Of a stretch of 64,000 nucleotides of DNA, positions 17,627 through 26,439 are shown one piece after another. The notes below the pieces were generated by a model. The model had not been told where the DNA came from, made no database searches, and saw only the letters and a program-made list of their open reading frames with translations. Position 1 is the first letter of the stretch. Every line of letters starts with the position of its first letter. The position numbers were made by a program, and so were the translations under genes. Source of the stretch: Ruania rhizosphaerae (GTDB lineage Bacteria > Actinomycetota > Actinomycetes > Actinomycetales > Beutenbergiaceae); NCBI RefSeq assembly GCF_009805705.1, contig NZ_VSMB01000005.1, positions 1-64,000 on the forward strand, written 5' to 3'.

Positions 17627-18364
17627 ATGACCTACACCCTGGTACTGCTCCGCCATGGCGAGAGCGAATGGAACGCCAAGAACCTGTTCACCGGCTGGGT
17701 CGACGTGCCCCTCTCCGAGAAGGGCATCGAGGAGGCTCAGCGCGGAGGGCGGCTGCTCACCGACGCCGGCGTGCTGCCCGATGTGCTGCACACCTCGCTG
17801 CTTCGCCGGGCGATCACGACCGCGAACCTCTCCCTCGACGCCGCCGACCGCCACTGGATCCCAGTCAAGCGCTCCTGGCGCCTGAACGAGCGCCACTACG
17901 GGGCCTTGCAGGGCAAGGACAAGAAGCAGATCCGCGACGAGTTCGGTGAGGAGCAGTTCATGACGTGGCGCCGCTCCTACGACGTGCCGCCGCCGGCCAT
18001 CGAGCACGGGTCCGAGTACTCCCAGGACGCTGACCCGAGGTATGCCGGCGAGCCGATCCCGGACACCGAGTGCCTCAAGGACGTGCTCGCGCGCGCCCTG
18101 CCGTACTGGGAGTCCGAGGTGGTGCCCGACCTGAAGGAGGGCAAGGTGGTTCTCGTGGCTGCGCACGGCAACTCGCTGCGGGCCATCATCAAGCACCTCG
18201 ACGGAATCGACGATGAGACGATCGCCGGTCTGAACGTCCCCACCGGTATCCCGCTGCTCTATGAACTCGACGAGGAACTGCGCCCCCTGAACCCGGGCGG
18301 CCGCTACCTCGACCCGGAAGCGGCCAAGGAAGCCATCGCTGCCGTGGCCAATCAGGGACGCTGA
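17627..18364 (+). CDS. gpmA: 2,3-bisphosphoglycerate-dependent phosphoglycerate mutase
   Basis: The glycolytic enzyme interconverts 3- and 2-phosphoglycerate. The 245-residue protein has the phosphohistidine motif [10 protein letters not shown] near residue 8, the family segments [14 protein letters not shown] and [13 protein letters not shown], and the second catalytic histidine in [17 protein letters not shown] lies 6 nt before the ATG and may be a weak leaderless -10. In mycobacteria gpm also sits near senX3-regX3, as here. Confidence 0.96.
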   Translation: MTYTLVLLRHGESEWNAKNLFTGWVDVPLSEKGIEEAQRGGRLLTDAGVLPDVLHTSLLRRAITTANLSLDAADRHWIPVKRSWRLNERHYGALQGKDKKQIRDEFGEEQFMTWRRSYDVPPPAIEHGSEYSQDADPRYAGEPIPDTECLKDVLARALPYWESEVVPDLKEGKVVLVAAHGNSLRAIIKHLDGIDDETIAGLNVPTGIPLLYELDEELRPLNPGGRYLDPEAAKEAIAAVANQGR

Positions 18365-18385
18365 CGGCGCCTTCAGCACGCACAC

Positions 18386-18431
18386 AACGACGACGGCGCC
18401 CACCTCCCGCGAGGTGGGCGCCGTCGTCGTT
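18386..18431. terminator. Bidirectional terminator between gpmA and phoU
   Basis: A perfect 21-bp stem (18386-18406 with 18411-18431) encloses a 4-nt CCGC loop. AA/TT at its base gives a short T run in both directions. The position between two convergent genes fits a shared terminator. Confidence 0.85.
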
Positions 18432-18458
18432 CTTGCGGAGCGTGTTCAGCCGGGCTTG

Positions 18459-19115
18459 TCAGTCTGAGGACACGCCGTCCAGATCGCCTGTCACGAGATA
18501 GGAGATGCGCTGGGCGACCGAGACGGCGTGGTCACCGAAGCGCTCGTAGAAGCGAGCCAGCAGCGTGACGTCCACCGTCTCGGTGGTCGTGCCCTGCCAG
18601 TCTGAGGCCAGCGTGGTCGTGAAGGTGCGCTGGTGCAGCTCGTCGAGCTGCTCGTCGTCGGTCTCGATCGCGGCAGCCAACTCGAGGTCGTGACTCTCGA
18701 GCAGGGCCACGACGTTGGTGGCGGCCCGGTTCGCTGCCTCGGCGAGGGCAGCGAACGTCTCCTGCGCCTGCTCGGGGATCGCCTGCTCCGGGTAGCGCAT
18801 CCGCGTCACCTGGGCGATGTGGCGAGCGAGGTCGCCCATCCGCTCGATTGAGGCGCTGATCCGCAGCCCGGAGACGATGACGCGCAAGTCCGTGGCCACC
18901 GGCTGCTGCCGGGCGAGCAAGGTCACGCAGCGTTCGTCGAGCTCGGCCTCGATGGCATCGATCGCGTCATCGGCGGCGATGACCTGTTCGGCTAGCTGAA
19001 GGTCGGCGGATGCCAGCGCCGTGGAGGCATCGCGGACCCCGGCCTGGACGTGCCGGGCCATCTGCAGCAGCCCCTCACCGACCTGTTCCAGTTCCTGCTC
19101 GAAGATCGCTCGCAC
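18459..19115 (-). CDS. phoU: PhoU phosphate-signalling regulator
   Basis: PhoU links the Pst phosphate transporter to its sensor kinase and keeps the Pho response off when phosphate is plentiful. The 218-residue all-helical protein consists of two three-helix repeats carrying the metal-binding signatures ERMGDLARHIA (first repeat) and ERFGDHAVSVA (second). It begins at GTG 19115 with a purine-rich AGAGGA upstream. It is divergent from senX3, the partner kinase, and a Pho-type box lies between them. Confidence 0.96.
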   Translation of the reverse strand: MRAIFEQELEQVGEGLLQMARHVQAGVRDASTALASADLQLAEQVIAADDAIDAIEAELDERCVTLLARQQPVATDLRVIVSGLRISASIERMGDLARHIAQVTRMRYPEQAIPEQAQETFAALAEAANRAATNVVALLESHDLELAAAIETDDEQLDELHQRTFTTTLASDWQGTTTETVDVTLLARFYERFGDHAVSVAQRISYLVTGDLDGVSSD

Positions 19116-19201
19116 CGTCGTCCGTCCTCTCGTCCTGCGCCCGTCCGGGCACGTGCAGCGTCCATTCCACTACACGCGCACCCCATACAGTCTCACGACC
19201 G

Positions 19202-19230
19202 GGTGAATACCTGGTGCCGAGAAGGTGAAC
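19202..19230 (-). promoter_or_regulatory. Pho-type box between phoU and senX3
   Basis: Read on the minus strand, three 7-nt units repeat every 11 bp: GTTCACC (19230-19224), CGGCACC (19219-19213) and ATTCACC (19208-19202). This matches the actinobacterial PHO box described in Streptomyces (GTTCACC direct repeats with 4-nt spacers, bound by PhoP). It is placed to control phoU and possibly senX3-regX3; RegX3 of this operon is the likely ligand. Confidence 0.75.
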
Positions 19231-19279
19231 ATCGCCCCGCCCGGACATCGCCGGTGCGGACCGGCTTCCCGGCTGCGTC

Positions 19280-19285
19280 TAGTCT
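19280..19285 (+). promoter_or_regulatory. -10 element TAGTCT, leaderless senX3 promoter
   Basis: TAGTCT lies 7 nt before GTG 19293. It identifies the start of SenX3 just before its single membrane helix and excludes the longer upstream open frame. Confidence 0.6.
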
Positions 19286-19292
19286 GGCCGCT

Positions 19293-20495
19293 GTGGACCA
19301 AGCATGGCTGATCGTCGGCGTCGGCGTGCTCGGCCTGTTCGTCGGGGCGAGCGCCGCGCTCGCCTTTCGCGTGTCCGAACGCAGCCAGCACGGTCCAGCC
19401 GCGAGAGAACCGGAGGGTGACGTGCTCGATGACGACGTCGCGGCCCTGCTAGCCGCGCTGCGCTCGCTCTCGGTTCTGGTCGGTCCCTCAGGCGAAGTGT
19501 TGCGAGCCGCTCCGGCTGCCTATACCGACGGTTTGGTGCGCGGCGGGCGGCTCGCGCACGCACCACTGGAGGAGCTCGTCGAGCGGGTGCGCACCGGTGG
19601 ATCCAGCAGGGACGAGCAGATGATCATTCCCCGCTCGCAGGTGCCGGGCTCGGACCGGCTGGCATTCGACGTGCGGGTGGCGCCGCTGACAGGCGGCCGC
19701 GTGCTGGTGCTGGCTGAGGATAGGACGGCCGAGCGGCGGGTCGAGGAGGTGCGTCGCGACTTCGTCGCGAACGTCTCCCACGAGCTGAAGACTCCTGTGG
19801 GCGCGATCGCACTGCTCGCGGAGACGGCGGCCGACGCGGCTGACGATCCGGAGGCCGTCCGGCGGTTCGCTGCCGGGATGCAGCGTGAGACTGCGCGCTT
19901 GTCGGCACTGGTGCAGGAGATCATCGAACTCTCCCGGCTCCAGGCGCCCGAACACGAGGTCGACTTCGTCGAGGTCCCGCTCGAGGCCGTCGTCGCCGAG
20001 GCGATCGACCGGATCACCGTGGAGGCGCAAGCGCGGGATGTGACCATCGTCGTCGGTGGCCAGAAGGGCCTGTACGTCCAGGGCGACCATGCGTTGCTCG
20101 TGACTGCCCTGCGCAACCTCCTGGACAACGCCCTGAGATACTCCCCGACCGGGACCCGGGTGAGTGTCGGCATGCGTGAGGTGGAAGGCATTGCCGAGAT
20201 CGCCGTCGTGGACCAGGGCGTGGGTCTGTCCGCCGAGGACGCCAGCCGCGTCTTCGAACGGTTCTACCGTGTGGACCCGGCCCGCTCCCGCGAGACCGGG
20301 GGTACGGGACTGGGCCTTTCGATCGTCAAGCACGTGGCCGCCAATCACGGCGGCGAAGTGAGGGTCTGGTCGACCCCCGGGCGGGGATCGACCTTCACGC
20401 TTCGCATTCCCTCCGTGGAGGCGTCGGAGGGTGAGAAGGATCCGCAGGCAACGACCGGTGCGCCGCATGAGGGTGCAGAAGGAGAGACACAGTGA
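19293..20495 (+). CDS. senX3: Sensor histidine kinase SenX3 (phosphate response)
   Basis: The 400-residue membrane kinase senses phosphate status together with PhoU and Pst. It has one N-terminal membrane helix (about 4-26), a degenerate PAS-like region (about 45-145), the HisKA segment FVANVSHELKTP with His163 as the likely phosphorylation site, and a HATPase domain with NLLDNALRYSP, VVDQGVGLS, RFYRVD and GGTGLGLSIVKHVA. Orientation and neighbours match mycobacterial senX3-regX3. The stop overlaps the GTG of regX3. Confidence 0.95.
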   Translation: MDQAWLIVGVGVLGLFVGASAALAFRVSERSQHGPAAREPEGDVLDDDVAALLAALRSLSVLVGPSGEVLRAAPAAYTDGLVRGGRLAHAPLEELVERVRTGGSSRDEQMIIPRSQVPGSDRLAFDVRVAPLTGGRVLVLAEDRTAERRVEEVRRDFVANVSHELKTPVGAIALLAETAADAADDPEAVRRFAAGMQRETARLSALVQEIIELSRLQAPEHEVDFVEVPLEAVVAEAIDRITVEAQARDVTIVVGGQKGLYVQGDHALLVTALRNLLDNALRYSPTGTRVSVGMREVEGIAEIAVVDQGVGLSAEDASRVFERFYRVDPARSRETGGTGLGLSIVKHVAANHGGEVRVWSTPGRGSTFTLRIPSVEASEGEKDPQATTGAPHEGAEGETQ

Positions 20496-21184
20496 CCCGC
20501 ATCCTGCTCGTCGAGGACGAAGACTCCTACCGGGAGCCGCTGACCTACCAACTGACCCGGGAGGGTTTCGAGGTTGTCGCCGTCGCGACCGGATCCGATG
20601 CCCTGGTGGAGTTCGACAGGGTCGCCGTGGATCTGGTGCTGCTGGACCTGATGCTTCCCGGACTCTCCGGGGTCGAGGTGTGCCGCGAGCTTCGTCAGCG
20701 CAGCTCCGTGCCGGTGATCATGCTGACCGCCAAGGACGGTGAGATCGATAAGGTCGTGGGGCTCGAGATCGGCGCGGACGACTACGTCACCAAGCCTTAC
20801 TCCTTCCGGGAGCTCCTCGCCCGGATCCGGGCGGTGCTGCGGCGCGGATCCGACGGCGGGGCCGAGCCGGCCGAGCCCGCCGTCCTGTCCGTCGGGCGGA
20901 TCCGGATGGACACCGACCGGCACGAGGTCACCGTCGGTGGAGACCCGATGGCGCTTCCGCTACGGGAGTTCGAGCTGTTGGAGCTCTTCCTGCGCAACCC
21001 GGACCGGGTGCTCACCCGTGGTCAGCTGATCGACCGCGTGTGGGGTGCCGACTACGTCGGTGACACCAAGACCCTCGACGTCCACGTCAAGCGGATCAGG
21101 GCCAAGATCGAGGAGGACCCGGTGCACCCGCAGGTGCTGGTGACTGTGCGGGGGCTGGGCTACAAACTGGTCGCCGAGCGCTGA
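20492..21184 (+). CDS. regX3: Response regulator RegX3 (OmpR/PhoB type)
   Basis: This 230-residue transcription factor has a receiver domain with the acidic pocket near residues 8-9 (VEDEDSYR), phosphoacceptor Asp52 in LLDLMLPG, the conserved Lys of LTAKDG, and a C-terminal winged helix ending TLDVHVKRIRAKIEEDP...VRGLGYKL. It likely binds the Pho-type boxes at 19202-19230 and 51781-51809 (inference). It begins at a GTG overlapping the senX3 stop. Confidence 0.96.
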   Translation: MTRILLVEDEDSYREPLTYQLTREGFEVVAVATGSDALVEFDRVAVDLVLLDLMLPGLSGVEVCRELRQRSSVPVIMLTAKDGEIDKVVGLEIGADDYVTKPYSFRELLARIRAVLRRGSDGGAEPAEPAVLSVGRIRMDTDRHEVTVGGDPMALPLREFELLELFLRNPDRVLTRGQLIDRVWGADYVGDTKTLDVHVKRIRAKIEEDPVHPQVLVTVRGLGYKLVAER

Positions 21185-21195
21185 GCGCTCCGGCG

Positions 21196-21678
21196 TCACT
21201 CGCTGCTGGGCAGGTACTCCCCGTACGGGGGGATGTCTCCGTTGAGCACCGGAACCGGAAGGGTGATCGAGCCGGTCTGCTCAGTGGAGACCTGAAGCTC
21301 CAGCACCGCCCCCGGGGCTACCGGAACGGCCGGGAAGACCACGTCCTCGTGGTCGGGGCTCAGTAGCAGGGTCGAATCGGCCTCGACCGTGAGCTGGATC
21401 CCTCCGGTGACCTCGGCGTTGCTGAGGGTCACCTCGACCGGCTCCGCACCACGGTTGACCAAGGCCCCGAGCACGGTGCCCGGGGCACCCTCCTCAGCGC
21501 TGAGCACCATGAGGTTCTCCACCAGGACCCGGACGTTTCCGCCCTCGAGCTCTCCCTGGACGCCGTCACTGGGCGCGTAGGACTGCATGGTCGTGATCGG
21601 GCTGCACGCGCCGACACCGACGGCTGTGGCTGCGGCCAGCGTCAGGGCGGCCACGAGACGACGGGTGCTGCGAGCCAC
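21196..21678 (-). CDS. LpqE-like lipoprotein
   Basis: This 160-residue precursor has a type II signal peptide with the lipobox GVGAC, Cys25 being the lipidated residue. The mature part is a single beta-rich domain without recognisable catalytic residues, ending in a Pro/Tyr-rich stretch (IPPYGEYLPSSE). In Mycobacterium the lipoprotein gene lpqE occupies the same position beside carD-ispD-ispF, which suggests orthology. The function is unknown. It is convergent with regX3, only 11 bp away. Confidence 0.75.
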   Translation of the reverse strand: MARSTRRLVAALTLAAATAVGVGACSPITTMQSYAPSDGVQGELEGGNVRVLVENLMVLSAEEGAPGTVLGALVNRGAEPVEVTLSNAEVTGGIQLTVEADSTLLLSPDHEDVVFPAVPVAPGAVLELQVSTEQTGSITLPVPVLNGDIPPYGEYLPSSE

Positions 21679-21835
21679 AGGGCTCTCCTCTCCACGGTGC
21701 GGGCGTACGCCCCAACCTTAATGCCTGCGCCACCGGCGGAGCGTCTTCACCGCTCCTGCACATCTTGTTCGATGTGTCCGACGCCACTGACCTGCGCAAA
21801 CATCAGCGGGACGTAGGTGAGGCAGACCTTTCCCA

Positions 21836-21864
21836 TGCTAAACTCGGTATCTGCGAAAGGGGAG
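21836..21864 (+). promoter_or_regulatory. carD promoter and ribosome binding site
   Basis: An extended -10, TGC-TAAACT (21836-21844), is followed by the strong Shine-Dalgarno AAAGGGGAG (21856-21864), 9 nt before ATG 21874. This makes 21874 the carD start; the frame is open further upstream but would run across the promoter. Confidence 0.6.
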
Positions 21865-21873
21865 TGCGAGCAC

Positions 21874-22356
21874 ATGACCTTCACAGTCGGCGAGACCGTC
21901 GTCTACCCGCACCATGGAGCGGCCCTCATCGAGGAGATCTCCAAACGCATTATCCGGGGGGAGGAGAAGCTCTACCTGCGCCTGAAAGTGGCCCAGGGAG
22001 ACCTCACCATCGAAGTCCCGGCAGAGAACGTCGATCTGGTCGGTGTTCGCGATGTTGTCGGCAAGGAAGGCCTGGAGAAGGTCTTCGAAGTGCTGCGAGC
22101 GCCCTACACCGAAGAGCCCACCAACTGGTCCCGGCGCTACAAGGCGAACGTGGAGAAGATCGCCTCCGGTGACGTGATCAAGGTGGCAGAGGTCGTCCGC
22201 GACCTGTCCCGCCGCGACGCCGATCGCGGTCTCTCCGCTGGTGAGAAGCGGATGCTGGCCCGTGCCCGGCAGATCCTCGTCTCCGAGCTCGCACTTGCCG
22301 AGCACACGGAAGAGGAGAAGGCCGAGGCGCTGCTGGACGAGGTTCTCGCCTCCTGA
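21874..22356 (+). CDS. carD: CarD-family RNA polymerase-binding transcription factor
   Basis: CarD binds the RNA polymerase beta subunit and stabilises open complexes, especially at rRNA promoters. The 160-residue protein has the N-terminal Tudor-like RNAP-interaction domain ([18 protein letters not shown] through [12 protein letters not shown]) and the helical C-terminal domain with [13 protein letters not shown], where the tryptophan contacts the DNA fork. The gene order carD-ispD-ispF-cysS-rlmB found around it is conserved in Actinobacteria. Confidence 0.96.
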   Translation: MTFTVGETVVYPHHGAALIEEISKRIIRGEEKLYLRLKVAQGDLTIEVPAENVDLVGVRDVVGKEGLEKVFEVLRAPYTEEPTNWSRRYKANVEKIASGDVIKVAEVVRDLSRRDADRGLSAGEKRMLARARQILVSELALAEHTEEEKAEALLDEVLAS

Positions 22357-22364
22357 GCGTCACC

Positions 22365-23081
22365 GTGCCTCGCGTCGGGGTCGTGCTGACGGCGGCCGGT
22401 TCCGGCCAGCGGTTCGGAGCCGATCTCCCGAAGGCGCTGGTCCCGTTGCGAGGCCGGCCGCTGGTGGCGCACGCCGCCAGCCGGCTGGCGGCGTCCGGAG
22501 TCATTGACGAGATCGTTGTGACGGCGCCGGCAGGCTTCCTCGATCAGGTACACGGTGCCACGACGAGCGCGTGTGACCTCCCGGTCCGCATCGTCGCCGG
22601 CGGAGTCTCGCGCCAGGCATCGGTGGCCGCGGGCATCGCGACACTGAACTCGGCCGTGGAGGTCATTCTCGTCCATGACGCGGCCCGCCCGCTGGCGTCC
22701 GCCGACCTGGTGCGACGGCTGGTCGCCGCCGTGCGGTCCGGGATCGATGCTGCGATTCCGTCGGTTCCCGTCGTGGATACGGTCAAGGAGATCGGTCCGG
22801 GCGATCCGCCCGTGGCGGCGCGCACTTTGGAGCGGTCGCGGCTGCGAGCCGTGCAGACCCCGCAGGCCTTCCGTGCCGCCGTCCTTCGCCGTGCGCACGA
22901 AGCCGGGGCTGCGCGCGCTCGGGACGAAGTGACCGCAGTCAGTGACGATGCCGGACTGGTGGAGGCCCTCGGCCTGCCCGTGCACCTTGTGGACGGGGAG
23001 GCGGCTGCGTTGAAGATCACCACACCGCACGATCTCGCGATCGCCGAGATCTTTCTCTCGGAGAGCGATGGTGCGCTGTGA
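22365..23081 (+). CDS. ispD: 2-C-methyl-D-erythritol 4-phosphate cytidylyltransferase
   Basis: IspD makes CDP-methylerythritol in the non-mevalonate isoprenoid pathway. The 238-residue protein begins with the nucleotide-binding [18 protein letters not shown], has the conserved VHDAARPL and ends with the usual [14 protein letters not shown]. It begins at GTG 22365, 8 bp after carD, and overlaps ispF. Confidence 0.95.
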   Translation: MPRVGVVLTAAGSGQRFGADLPKALVPLRGRPLVAHAASRLAASGVIDEIVVTAPAGFLDQVHGATTSACDLPVRIVAGGVSRQASVAAGIATLNSAVEVILVHDAARPLASADLVRRLVAAVRSGIDAAIPSVPVVDTVKEIGPGDPPVAARTLERSRLRAVQTPQAFRAAVLRRAHEAGAARARDEVTAVSDDAGLVEALGLPVHLVDGEAAALKITTPHDLAIAEIFLSESDGAL

Positions 23082-23551
23082 TGCTGCCGCGAACCGGGAT
23101 CGGCGTCGACGTCCATGCTTTCGCGACCGACGGGCGTACAGGCCTGTCTGTGGCCGGGCTGTCGTTCCCGGACGAACCGGCACTCGACGGGCATTCCGAC
23201 GGTGACGTCGCAGCCCACGCCGCGGCAGACGCGCTCTTCAGTGCTGCCGGCCTGGGAGATCTGGGGCAGCAGTTCGGCACCAGCGATCCCCGCTGGGCGG
23301 GGGCAGCAGGGGTGACACTGCTGGCCGAGGCGGCCGCACGAGTCCGGGCGGCCGGCTTCGAGATCGGCAACATCGCGGTGCAGGTGATCGGGAACCGGCC
23401 CAAGCTCGGCCCCGTTCGCGGTGAGGCGGAGCGGGTGCTCTCCGACGCTGCCGGGGCACCGGTGACGCTCGCGGCCACCACCACCGACGGATTGGGCTTC
23501 ACCGGACGCGATGAGGGCGTGGCGGCCATCGCGACCGCACTTGTCGTCTAG
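23078..23551 (+). CDS. ispF: 2-C-methyl-D-erythritol 2,4-cyclodiphosphate synthase
   Basis: IspF cyclises CDP-ME 2-phosphate. The 157-residue protein has GIGVDVHAF with the zinc-binding Asp/His pair, the substrate region [28 protein letters not shown], and [19 protein letters not shown] at the C-terminus. It starts at GTG 23078 (overlapping the ispD stop) or ATG 23081. It is convergent with the MarR gene, with a 4-bp overlap. Confidence 0.95.
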   Translation: MMLPRTGIGVDVHAFATDGRTGLSVAGLSFPDEPALDGHSDGDVAAHAAADALFSAAGLGDLGQQFGTSDPRWAGAAGVTLLAEAAARVRAAGFEIGNIAVQVIGNRPKLGPVRGEAERVLSDAAGAPVTLAATTTDGLGFTGRDEGVAAIATALVV

Positions 23552-24000
23552 CTCTCCGGCCCGATGAGTGTCCGCAGCATGCGCCGGAGCTCCGCCTGCT
23601 CGCTGGTGCTGAGGCGTTCGAACATGGCTCGCTGAGCCTCATCGCGGCTGCGTTCGATATGCGCCACCAGGTCGCGTCCGGCGTCGGTGACCTGGACGTG
23701 CACGGCGCGCCTGTCTTCGGCGGAGCGGACCCGTTCGACCAGCCCGCGTTCCTCCAGGCTGTCCACGACCTCCGTGGCCGATCGGGGGGCGATACGTAAC
23801 CTGCCGGCCAGATCGGAGACGCGGCTGCCGTCGTCAGCCATCGCCTGCCGTAGCGCCATCGCATGGTGCGGGGACAGGCCCCACTCCTCCAGCGAATGCG
23901 CCCAGGCGCGGCGCATCCCGTGGGCTGCGTACAACAGCAACTCGCTGAGATCGGCATCGGGGCCCGGGGGCTCGCGGTGGCGGTGTGAGCGACCTTTCAC
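23548..24000 (-). CDS. MarR-family transcriptional regulator
   Basis: The 150-residue winged-helix protein has the MarR core: helix-turn-helix ([20 protein letters not shown]), the wing with [18 protein letters not shown], and flanking dimerisation helices. It is divergent from the ABC exporter gene and probably represses it until a drug or metabolite binds. TAGAGT 6 nt before GTG 24000 indicates a leaderless start. Confidence 0.9.
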   Translation of the reverse strand: MKGRSHRHREPPGPDADLSELLLYAAHGMRRAWAHSLEEWGLSPHHAMALRQAMADDGSRVSDLAGRLRIAPRSATEVVDSLEERGLVERVRSAEDRRAVHVQVTDAGRDLVAHIERSRDEAQRAMFERLSTSEQAELRRMLRTLIGPES

Positions 24001-24006
24001 GCCGCC

Positions 24007-24042
24007 ACTCTACCCCGCCACCCACATGATGAGGTAACCTCA
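24007..24042. promoter_or_regulatory. Divergent marR/ABC-exporter control region with palindromic operator
   Basis: TGAGGT-A-ACCTCA at 24030-24042 is a perfect 13-bp inverted repeat, a typical size for a MarR site. On the minus strand the marR -10 TAGAGT lies at 24012-24007, 6 nt before the GTG. On the plus strand AAAGGAGG at 24066-24073 precedes the exporter ATG 24080. One bound MarR dimer could control both genes. Confidence 0.6.
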
Positions 24043-24079
24043 CTAACTGGAAGCCTCAGCAAATGAAAGGAGGGGGCCC

Positions 24080-25882
24080 ATGCGACCGGAATCCCCGACC
24101 CGCATCGACCCTCGCGACAAGGCGCAGCTGGCCGCGCATCCTGTGTCCGGACGGCGCGTGCTCGCGCTGTTCCGGCCCCACCGCCGCGGGCTCGCCATCG
24201 TGCTCGCGCTCATCGTGGCCACGTCTGCGGTCGGGCTGGCGACTCCGTTCCTCACCCAGCGAGCCATCGACGATGCCCTCGCGAACTCCGACCTGCGCCT
24301 GCTCGTGATCCTCGTCGCTCTGATGGTGGCCGTCACGGTGATCACGAACGTCTTCGGCGTCATCCAGACGTGGTTGTCCACCACGATCGGGCAGCGCGTC
24401 ATGCACGGCCTGCGCACGAACGTCTTCGCCCACCTGCAGCGCCAGCCGCTGGCCTTCTTCACCCGCACACGAGGCGGCGAGGTGCAGTCGCGGCTGACGA
24501 ACGACATCTCCTCCATGCAGAACGTCGTGACCAACGCTGCGACCTCCGTTGCCTCGAACGTGACCACCGCTATCGGGACGATCATCGCGATGGTGGCCCT
24601 GAGCTGGCAGCTGAGCCTGTTCTCGCTGCTGGTGCTACCGCCGGCGATCTGGCTCACGCGCAGGGTCGCCCGGATGCGGCGGGAGATCACCGGCGAACGC
24701 CAGCGCACCATGGCGGGCCTGCACTCCCAGATCGAGGAGTCGCTCTCGGTCAGTGGCGCGGTGCTGGGCAAGACTCTGGGCGCGACCGGATACCTCACGG
24801 ACCGGTTCACCGGCACCTCCCGCGAACTGCTCGGGCTCGAAGTGCGCTCCCAGCTGGCCGGCCGCTGGCTGATGGCAGCGATGACGATCGTGATGGGCGT
24901 GATCCCGGCACTGCTCTACCTGATGGCGGGTCTCCCATTCGGGCAGGACATCACGATCGGCACCCTGGTGGCGTTCGTGGCGCTGCAGTCCGGCTTGTTC
25001 CGCCCGCTGATGGGAGTGCTGAACGTCGGCGTGCAGGTCTACAGCTCGATGGCCCTGTTCTCGCGGATCTTCGAGTTCCTCGACCTGCCAGTGCCGATCG
25101 ACGACCCGGCCGAGCCTGTGCACGTCGACCCGACCCGGGCGAGCGGGCACCTGCGCCTGGATGGCGTCACGTTCGGCTACCCGGAATCCGCCTCCGACGC
25201 CGTCCATCACCTCTCGCTCGACGTTCCCGCAGGGAGCAGTGTGGCGCTGGTGGGTGAATCCGGCGCCGGCAAGAGCACCGTGGCCTCGCTCCTGGCCCGC
25301 CTGCACGACCCCGACGAGGGTGCGATCACCATCGACGGTGTGGACCTGCGCGACATGCGGCTGACCGATGTGGCCGGACTCGTCGGCGTGGTCTCCCAGG
25401 AGACCTATCTGCTTCACGACACCATCCGGGAGAACCTGCGCTACGCCCGCCCGGACGCCACCAATGCGCAGATCGAAGCAGCTGCCACAGATGCCCAGAT
25501 CCACGGGCTCATCACCGGCCTCCCGGACGGCTACGACACGGTCGTCGGTGCTCGCGGATACCGCTTCTCCGGTGGGGAGAAGCAGCGCATCGCCCTCGCC
25601 CGGACCTTGCTGCGGGACCCTCGGATCCTCGTGCTCGACGAGGCCACCAGTGCCCTGGACAACGAGACTGAGCGCGCGGTGCAGGCGGCGCTGGAGGTCG
25701 TCAGCCGCGGTCGCACGACCGTGACGATCGCCCACCGCCTCTCCACAGTCCGCGATGCCGACCGGATCGTTGTTCTCGACCACGGGCACGTCGTCGAGCA
25801 GGGCTCGCACGAGGAACTGCTGGCGCAGGGTGGAAGGTACGCGGCCCTCGCGGCGCGGGAGCCGGTGGGCTTATCGAACTGA
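24080..25882 (+). CDS. ABC exporter, fused permease-ATPase (multidrug type)
   Basis: This 600-residue half-transporter has six membrane helices (about residues 35-310) and a cytosolic ATPase domain (about 350-595) with Walker A GESGAGKST, Q-loop VVSQETYLLHDTIRENL, signature SGGEKQRIALAR, Walker B ILVLDEATSALD and the H-loop IAHRLST. It would function as a homodimer exporting a drug or lipid. A divergent MarR regulator suggests inducible efflux. It starts at ATG 24080 behind a strong Shine-Dalgarno. Confidence 0.93.
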   Translation: MRPESPTRIDPRDKAQLAAHPVSGRRVLALFRPHRRGLAIVLALIVATSAVGLATPFLTQRAIDDALANSDLRLLVILVALMVAVTVITNVFGVIQTWLSTTIGQRVMHGLRTNVFAHLQRQPLAFFTRTRGGEVQSRLTNDISSMQNVVTNAATSVASNVTTAIGTIIAMVALSWQLSLFSLLVLPPAIWLTRRVARMRREITGERQRTMAGLHSQIEESLSVSGAVLGKTLGATGYLTDRFTGTSRELLGLEVRSQLAGRWLMAAMTIVMGVIPALLYLMAGLPFGQDITIGTLVAFVALQSGLFRPLMGVLNVGVQVYSSMALFSRIFEFLDLPVPIDDPAEPVHVDPTRASGHLRLDGVTFGYPESASDAVHHLSLDVPAGSSVALVGESGAGKSTVASLLARLHDPDEGAITIDGVDLRDMRLTDVAGLVGVVSQETYLLHDTIRENLRYARPDATNAQIEAAATDAQIHGLITGLPDGYDTVVGARGYRFSGGEKQRIALARTLLRDPRILVLDEATSALDNETERAVQAALEVVSRGRTTVTIAHRLSTVRDADRIVVLDHGHVVEQGSHEELLAQGGRYAALAAREPVGLSN

Positions 25883-25899
25883 CGGCCCCTGTGGGTGCA

Positions 25900-25915
25900 G
25901 TGCCAGATATGGCAC
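25900..25915. terminator. Small hairpin between convergent ABC exporter and ogt genes
   Basis: GTGCCA-GATA-TGGCAC forms a 6-bp stem with a 4-nt loop in the 74-bp gap between two convergent genes. No T-tract follows, so termination is only a plausible role. Confidence 0.4.
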
Positions 25916-25956
25916 GAGTAGCGCCCAGGCCGTCGACTTTGTACGTCCTCGGCTCG

Positions 25957-26439
25957 TCAGAACAGCGTGCTACCCCGCGCCTCCAGATCGAGCAGGTACC
26001 GCTTCGCCGCCATCCCGCCGCCATACCCGGTGAGCGACCCGTCCGCACCGATCACCCGGTGGCACGGGACGATGATGGAGATCGGGTTCCGGTTGTTCGC
26101 CAGCCCCACCGCCCGGGCAGCGCCCGGTTCCCCGACGGCGGCCGCGATCTCACCGTAGGACCGTGTCTGGCCGTAGGGGATGGTCAGCAGTGCCTCCCAG
26201 CACCGCCGCTGGAACTCGGTCCCGTGCGGGTGGATGGGGACGTCGAAGGTGGTGCGCTCGCCCGCGAAGTACTCCTCGAGCTGTCGCACCACCTCCCGGA
26301 ACGGCCCCGGGTCGCTGGTCGCGCCCTCGGCGAGAGACACCGTCGTATGACCGGGGTACAGCAGTCCGGTCAGTGCTTCGCCATCGCCGAGCAGCACCAT
26401 CTGCCCGATCGGACTGGGAACATCGTGCCAGTAGCTCAT
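25957..26439 (-). CDS. ogt: Methylated-DNA--protein-cysteine methyltransferase
   Basis: The suicide repair protein takes the alkyl group from O6-alkylguanine onto a cysteine. The 160-residue protein has the active site IIVPCHRVIG, the arginine-finger region ARAVGLANNRNP, the DNA-binding segment IPYGQTRSYGEIA and the N-terminal ribonuclease-H-like domain. It starts at the ATG overlapping the stop of the alkA gene, so both alkylation repair activities are made from one message. Confidence 0.95.
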   Translation of the reverse strand: MSYWHDVPSPIGQMVLLGDGEALTGLLYPGHTTVSLAEGATSDPGPFREVVRQLEEYFAGERTTFDVPIHPHGTEFQRRCWEALLTIPYGQTRSYGEIAAAVGEPGAARAVGLANNRNPISIIVPCHRVIGADGSLTGYGGGMAAKRYLLDLEARGSTLF

